Shown: one piece after another, positions 60,258 to 64,000 of the stretch
Numbering within the stretch: position 1 is the first letter of the stretch
How the letters are laid out: each line of letters begins with the position of its first letter
Origin: CAMDHY01 sp046156265
Lineage (GTDB): Bacteria > Pseudomonadota > Alphaproteobacteria > Rhizobiales > Segnochrobactraceae
Length of the DNA: 64,000 bases
Assembly (NCBI RefSeq): GCF_046156265.1
Contig: NZ_JAWDIR010000047.1
Coordinates: forward strand, 158,180-222,179
Direction of reading: 5' to 3'
The notes under the pieces: model-generated
What the model was told of the DNA's origin: nothing
The model's database searches: none
The model's input: the letters and a program-made list of their open reading frames with translations, nothing else
Program-made: the position numbers and the translations under genes

Positions 60258-61058
60258 TCAGTTCGTGCCCGCCCGCTCGCCGAGCACGGTGAAGCCGGCC
60301 TTCTCGAACACCGCGCCGGCCTTCGGCGTGGCGAGGAACTCGACGAAGGCCGCCGCCGCCGGGTTCTGCGACTCGGCCGTCACCGCGACCGGATAGACGA
60401 TCGGCGGATGACTGTCCTCGGGGAAGGTGCCGACGACCGCGACCGCCGGATCGGCGGCGGCGTCGGTGGCGTAGACGATGCCGTAGGGCGCCTCGCCGCG
60501 CGACACGAAGGCGAGCGCCGCCCGGACGTTCTCGGCAAACGCGATGCGGCCCTCGACCGAGCCCCAGACGCCGAGGCCTTCCAGCGCCGCCTTGCCGTAC
60601 TTGCCGCACGGCACCGCGAGGTCGCACAGCACCAGCCGCCCGTCGCCGAGGGCGGCGGCGAGCGCGAAGCCCGGCCCGATCTCAACCGCCCTTGCGCCGT
60701 CCTTCGGCGCGATCAGCACGAGGCGGTTGCCGAGCAGCCGCCGCTCCGTCCCGGCCCGCACGAGGCTCTTGCCGGCGAGGTACTTCATCCAGTCGAGGTC
60801 GGCGGAGATGAACACGTCGGCCGGCGCACCGCTCTCGATCTGCCGGGCGAGCGCCGAGGAGCCGGCATAGGAGACGGTGACCGGCGCCCCGCCCTCGGCC
60901 TCGTAGAGCGCCACCGCCCCGTCGAGCGCACCCTTCAGGCTCGCCGCGGCGAAGACGACGATCGGGTCCGCCGCCCGCGCCTGCCGAGCGGCGAGGGGGG
61001 TGGCGAGGCCGGCGATGGCGAGCACGCCGGCGGCGAGAAGGGTGCGGAGGGATCGCAT
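60258..61058 (-). CDS. modA: Molybdate ABC transporter substrate-binding protein
   Basis: The product has 266 residues with a signal peptide (LLAAGVLAIAGLATPLAARQ, cleavage ARA-AD), so it is periplasmic. The molybdate-binding residues lie in VVFAAASLKGALDGAVALYE, YAGSSALARQIESGAPADVF, AVPCGKYGKAALEGL and YGIVYATDAAADP. It is transcribed after modE. Repeats separate it from modB. Confidence 0.93.
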   Translation of the reverse strand: MRSLRTLLAAGVLAIAGLATPLAARQARAADPIVVFAAASLKGALDGAVALYEAEGGAPVTVSYAGSSALARQIESGAPADVFISADLDWMKYLAGKSLVRAGTERRLLGNRLVLIAPKDGARAVEIGPGFALAAALGDGRLVLCDLAVPCGKYGKAALEGLGVWGSVEGRIAFAENVRAALAFVSRGEAPYGIVYATDAAADPAVAVVGTFPEDSHPPIVYPVAVTAESQNPAAAAFVEFLATPKAGAVFEKAGFTVLGERAGTN

Positions 61059-61122
61059 CGGCAGGGTCTCCGGGCTGCGTCGAGGGGAGGAGGATCAACC
61101 GGCTGCACTCAGGCGGCCGCGC

Positions 61123-61914
61123 TCAGTCGACGGCGAGGATGACGTGCGAGGCCTTCACCAGCGCCGTCGCCGGATCGCCGACCTTGAAGGCGAAGTCGTC
61201 GGCGCTCTCCCGCGTGATCACGGCGACGATCGTCTTGCCGCCGCCGATGTCGAGCGCCACCTCGGAGGACACCGCCCCGTCGCTGACGGCGGCGACGGTG
61301 CCGGAAAGCGCGTTGCGCGCCGAGGTGCGCGGCGGGCTCGCCCCCGGCGCCAGGATGACGAAGGTCGACTTGATCAGCGCCACCGCCGCCACGCCCGGCG
61401 CGAGCCCGAGGTCGGCGACGCTCTCGCGCGTGATCACCGCGGTGATCGTCACCGTGTCCGACACCTTCAACGCCACCGAGGCGTTCACCGGGCCGTCGGT
61501 GACGCTTTCCACGACACCGCGCAGCGCATTGCGGGCACTCGTTCGCATCGACAAGCTCCAGAGCAGGGAGGGAAGGCTGGCGGCGCCGCGGCCGAGGTGA
61601 CGCTCCAGCCTGCCGACGGCGGCGGAGAGCTCCGCCTCGATCATCGTCAGCGCCCGCAGCGCGTCCTCGCCCTCAGGCGTCAGTCCGGCGCCGCCGCCGG
61701 CGCGCCCGCCCGGCCGGGCGGCGACGAGGGGGCGGTCGAACAGGTTGTTGAGCGCATTCACCGCGTCCCAGGCGCCCTTGTAGGAGAGCCCGACCCGGCG
61801 AGCGGCGGCGGCGATCGAGCCCTCGTCGCGGATCGCCTCGAGCAGCCGCACCCGGTCCTCGCCCAGGCGGACGGCGGGATCGCGGCGGACGGTGAGGGTG
61901 GTGGTGAGCGCCAA
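61123..61914 (-). CDS. modE: Molybdate-responsive regulator ModE
   Basis: The product has 263 residues. A LysR-like winged helix (EAIRDEGSIAAAARRVGLSY) and the dimer region precede two TOBE/Mop domains (RTSARNALRGVVESVTDGPV and RTSARNALSGTVAAVSDGAV), a full ModE. It binds molybdate and represses the transporter. The modE-type palindrome at 61929-61959 lies 14 bases upstream of its start, so it also controls itself. Confidence 0.92.
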   Translation of the reverse strand: MALTTTLTVRRDPAVRLGEDRVRLLEAIRDEGSIAAAARRVGLSYKGAWDAVNALNNLFDRPLVAARPGGRAGGGAGLTPEGEDALRALTMIEAELSAAVGRLERHLGRGAASLPSLLWSLSMRTSARNALRGVVESVTDGPVNASVALKVSDTVTITAVITRESVADLGLAPGVAAVALIKSTFVILAPGASPPRTSARNALSGTVAAVSDGAVSSEVALDIGGGKTIVAVITRESADDFAFKVGDPATALVKASHVILAVD

Positions 61915-61928
61915 GGCGGGAGTCCAAT

Positions 61929-61959
61929 AAGCGTTATGCAGTCAGACTACATAACGCTT
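61929..61959. promoter_or_regulatory. ModE operator
   Basis: AAGCGTTATG (61929-61938) and CATAACGCTT (61950-61959) form a perfect 10-N11-10 palindrome, with the GTTAT/ATAAC half-sites of ModE targets. It lies between modE and the divergent VOC gene. Confidence 0.8.
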
Positions 61960-62072
61960 GCGGCGAGCGCCAGTCCGTCCCCGGCCCCGCGCCAGCCCGT
62001 CGCACGGCCGCCACGAAGGGCGGGCAGCCTTCTCCCGCCGCGCGAAGGACGCGGCCTTCAAGGGAGGGCGAC

Positions 62073-62453
62073 ATGGCGGAGCACGGAACGATCGTCTGGA
62101 CCGAACTCAACACCCGCGAGCCGGAGGCGGCGGCGGCCTTCTACGAGAAAACGCTCGGCTGGGAGATCGAGGCGATGCCGATGGGCGACATCACCTATCG
62201 CCTCGCCAAGGTCGGCGGGCAGCCCGTCGCCGGCATCTTCACCATGGACGGCCCGCAGTTCGACGGCATCCCCTCCCACTGGTTCTCCTATGTCGAGGTC
62301 GACGACGTCGACGCCCGCTGCGCCGCCGCCGCCCAAGCCGGCGCGACCATCCTGCAGCAGCCCTTCGACGTTCCGACCGTGGGCCGCATCGGCATCGTCA
62401 AGGACCCGACCGGCGCCGTGCTCGGCTGGATGACCTCGGCGCCACAAGGCTGA
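62073..62453 (+). CDS. VOC (glyoxalase-fold) protein
   Basis: The product has 126 residues, a short two-module VOC protein. The pattern GTIVWTELNTREPEAAAAFY and GWEIEAMPMGDITYRL are followed by a second half (VEVDDVDARCAAAAQAGATI; GRIGIVKDPTGAVLGWM). It resembles the CFP32/27 kDa antigen-like glyoxalase relatives. The reaction is unknown. GGGAGG stands before the ATG. It is divergent from modE, and the ModE site may affect it. Confidence 0.82.
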   Translation: MAEHGTIVWTELNTREPEAAAAFYEKTLGWEIEAMPMGDITYRLAKVGGQPVAGIFTMDGPQFDGIPSHWFSYVEVDDVDARCAAAAQAGATILQQPFDVPTVGRIGIVKDPTGAVLGWMTSAPQG

Positions 62454-62580
62454 GCGAACCGCCGAGCGCTGCCGACCGCGCATCCGCCCGGAACGGGAGC
62501 GCGCCGTCGGAGGTTGTCGATCATCCCCGGCAGCCTTTACGGTGCGCCCCCCGAGACCCGAGCGAGAGGAGCGGCGCCCG

Positions 62581-63558
62581 ATGCCGGCAGAGCCGACCGA
62601 GAAGCCGACCATCCACGTCTACAAGCGCCTGCCCGCCACCGTCGAGGCGGCGCTGTCGGAGCGCTACCGCACGACGTTCGGCGACGACGAGACGCTCTAC
62701 ACGGCTTCCGAAATCCTCGCCCGCGCCGAGGGGTGTGACGCCCTCGTGGTGACGCTGCTCGAAAAGCTCACCGCCGACGTCATCGCCTGGCTGCCGAAGA
62801 CGGTGCGCATGGTCGCCACCTGCTCGGTCGGCACCGACCACATCGACCTCGCCGCCGCCAAGAGCCGCGGCCTCGTCGTCACCAACACGCCGGGCGCCGT
62901 CGTCGAGGCGACCGCCGACATCGCCTTCCTGCTCATCCTCGCCGCCACCCGCCGCGCCTCCGAGGGCGAGGCGATGGTGCGCACCGACACGTGGCCCGGC
63001 TGGCGGCCGACGCAACTCCTCGGCATGGGCCTGCAGGGCCGTCGCCTCGGCCTCGTCGGCTTCGGCGGCATCGGCCAGGCGGTGGCCCGCCGCGCGCTCG
63101 CCTTCGGCATGGAGGTGCACTGGCACGGCCCCCGGCCGAAGTCCGGCCCCGACCTGCCGAAGGCGACCTACCACGCCCGCCTGGAGGATCTGCTCGCCGT
63201 CTCCGACGTCCTCTCTTTGCACGCCCCCTCGGGCCCGGAGACGCGCAACCTCGTCAACGCCGAAACGCTCGCGCAGCTCCCGCCCGGCGCCGTCGTCGTC
63301 AACACGGCGCGCGGGGACCTCGTCGACGACGACGCCCTCATCACCGCGCTGAAGGGCGGCCGCTTGATGGCGGCGGGCCTCGACGTCTACCGCGGCGAGC
63401 CGGCGCTCGACCCGCGCTACCGGTCGCTGCCGAACGTCGCCCTGCTGCCCCACCTCGGCACCGCGACGCTCGAGACGCGCACGGGCATGGGCATGCTGTG
63501 CGTGGAGAACCTCGACGCCTTCTTCGAGGGACGGGAGCCGCCGAACCGGGTGGCGTGA
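62581..63558 (+). CDS. D-isomer specific 2-hydroxyacid dehydrogenase (glyoxylate reductase type)
   Basis: The product has 325 residues. The NAD-binding fold is RRLGLVGFGGIGQAVARRAL. The catalytic triad is seen in VVVNTARGDLVDDDALI (Arg), LDVYRGEPALDPRY (Glu) and LLPHLGTATLETR (His). The substrate-binding loop ATCSVGTDHIDLAAAKSRG is typical of the glyoxylate/hydroxypyruvate reductase group. It would reduce glyoxylate or a related 2-oxoacid with NAD(P)H, which fits the nearby glycolate genes only loosely. The ATG at 62581 was chosen over one 13 codons upstream. Confidence 0.88.
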   Translation: MPAEPTEKPTIHVYKRLPATVEAALSERYRTTFGDDETLYTASEILARAEGCDALVVTLLEKLTADVIAWLPKTVRMVATCSVGTDHIDLAAAKSRGLVVTNTPGAVVEATADIAFLLILAATRRASEGEAMVRTDTWPGWRPTQLLGMGLQGRRLGLVGFGGIGQAVARRALAFGMEVHWHGPRPKSGPDLPKATYHARLEDLLAVSDVLSLHAPSGPETRNLVNAETLAQLPPGAVVVNTARGDLVDDDALITALKGGRLMAAGLDVYRGEPALDPRYRSLPNVALLPHLGTATLETRTGMGMLCVENLDAFFEGREPPNRVA

Positions 63559-63678
63559 GAACTGAAGCCGGATACGGGTTCACAGAGGCCCGACCACGGA
63601 GGCGGTACGTCATCGGGTACATCGGCACCGTCCACCGGACGGCGAACCGTGAGGAGTGTGTCCGCGTACCGCCACAGC

Positions 63679-63770
63679 CGTCATGGCCCGGCTTGACCGG
63701 GCCATCCATCCCAACCGCTAGGGCCGGTTGTGTGATGGATCGCCCGGTCAAGCCGGGCGACGACGGGGAC
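63679..63770. repeat. Inverted repeat of the CATGGCCCGGCTTGACCGG type
   Basis: GTCATGGCCCGGCTTGACCG followed by GGCCATCCATC (about 63682-63710) faces GATGGATCGCCCGGTCAAG followed by CCGGGCGACGAC (about 63734-63765). It is a third repeat family of this window and lies in the otherwise gene-free end of the sequence. Confidence 0.8.
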
Positions 63771-63860
63771 AGGATTCTACCCTTTCCCGGTTCGGCGCTT
63801 GCCTGCCTCGCTGGTCCAGGATGATGCGAACCGACCTCGATGCTCCACCCGACCCACACG

Positions 63861-63950
63861 TACCACCCGCCCCTTGAGGGGGCGGGTCGACGCGCGCAGC
63901 GCGGCGGGGCGGGGTGACCGCGGGCGGCAGCCCGCGCATGACTCTTTCCG
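63861..63950. repeat. Palindromic repeat matching the modA-modB unit
   Basis: CCGCCCCTTGAGGGGGCGGG opens the unit. The following GTCGACGCGCGCAGCGCGGC, GGGGCGGGGTGACC and CCCGCGCATGACTC repeat, in inverse order and strand, the right half of 59823-60005. No gene was seen from 63559 to the window end. Confidence 0.8.
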
Positions 63951-64000
63951 CGGCCACCGTGCTTTGTGGACGCCGTCGCAGTTCTTCCCGCCGCCTCCCG

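Overview
This is a very GC-rich window (outside a few islands) with long antisense open frames, GTG/TTG starts, four-base gene overlaps and several families of short palindromic repeats. Its gene content (choXWV, betIBA, dgcB with an ETF, preTA with RutR, glcDEF with a small membrane protein, ModE with TOBE domains) points to an alphaproteobacterium, most likely of the Hyphomicrobiales (Rhizobiales). I cannot name the genus. No rRNA, tRNA, CRISPR array, transposase, integrase or prophage gene was seen.

Layout. 1-4,868: a dgcB-type iron-sulfur oxidoreductase followed by one long ORF that fuses EtfA and EtfB, the electron-transfer end of dimethylglycine demethylation. 4,776-6,355: a tandem segmental duplication that made two small secreted-protein genes and left a dead copy of the etfB 3' end. 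6,731-7,594: a Hint-domain protein. 7,668-17,102: choline uptake and oxidation. betI-betB (one uninterrupted ORF), betA, an amino-acid permease and a DJ-1/PfpI protein lie on the minus strand, with choX-choW-choV on the plus strand. Two BetI-like operators lie upstream of the two transcription units. 17,106-20,504: a MazF-type toxin-antitoxin pair, a CorC-like membrane protein with a small partner, and a purine nucleoside permease.

20,601-33,345: reductive pyrimidine catabolism. It holds preT, preA, the regulator rutR, a four-gene NMT1/THI5-type ABC transporter, dihydropyrimidinase and an N-carbamoyl-beta-alanine amidohydrolase. RutR-type operators lie upstream of preT and rutR. This module has three unrelated inserts: an AT-rich orphan gene between preT and preA, a DUF559 nuclease-like gene between two palindromic repeats, and a Phd/PIN toxin-antitoxin pair. 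33,361-43,170: a GGDEF-EAL protein, a D-2-hydroxyacid dehydrogenase, a LysR regulator and the glycolate oxidase genes glcD, glcE and glcF.

43,230-57,762: mixed genes. These are a proline-rich exported protein, a PAS hybrid histidine kinase with two receivers, a small secreted protein, a pentapeptide-repeat gene cut by an in-frame stop, a cytochrome P450, a divergent HxlR/GST pair with a perfect operator palindrome, a NUDIX hydrolase, an MFS carrier, an M24 protein that seems to lack metal ligands, and a cytosine-deaminase-like amidohydrolase. 57,946-61,959: modE-modA-modB-modC for molybdate with a ModE operator. 62,073-63,558: a VOC protein and a 2-hydroxyacid dehydrogenase.

Palindromic repeats recur throughout. 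All three ABC binding-protein genes (choX, the pyrimidine-type binding protein, modA) are followed by such repeats. One repeat is read through in frame inside the ETF fusion, and one appears to supply the ribosome-binding site of modB. These repeat-gene interactions, the BetI-BetB and EtfA-EtfB fusions and the AT-rich orphan are the most unusual features.
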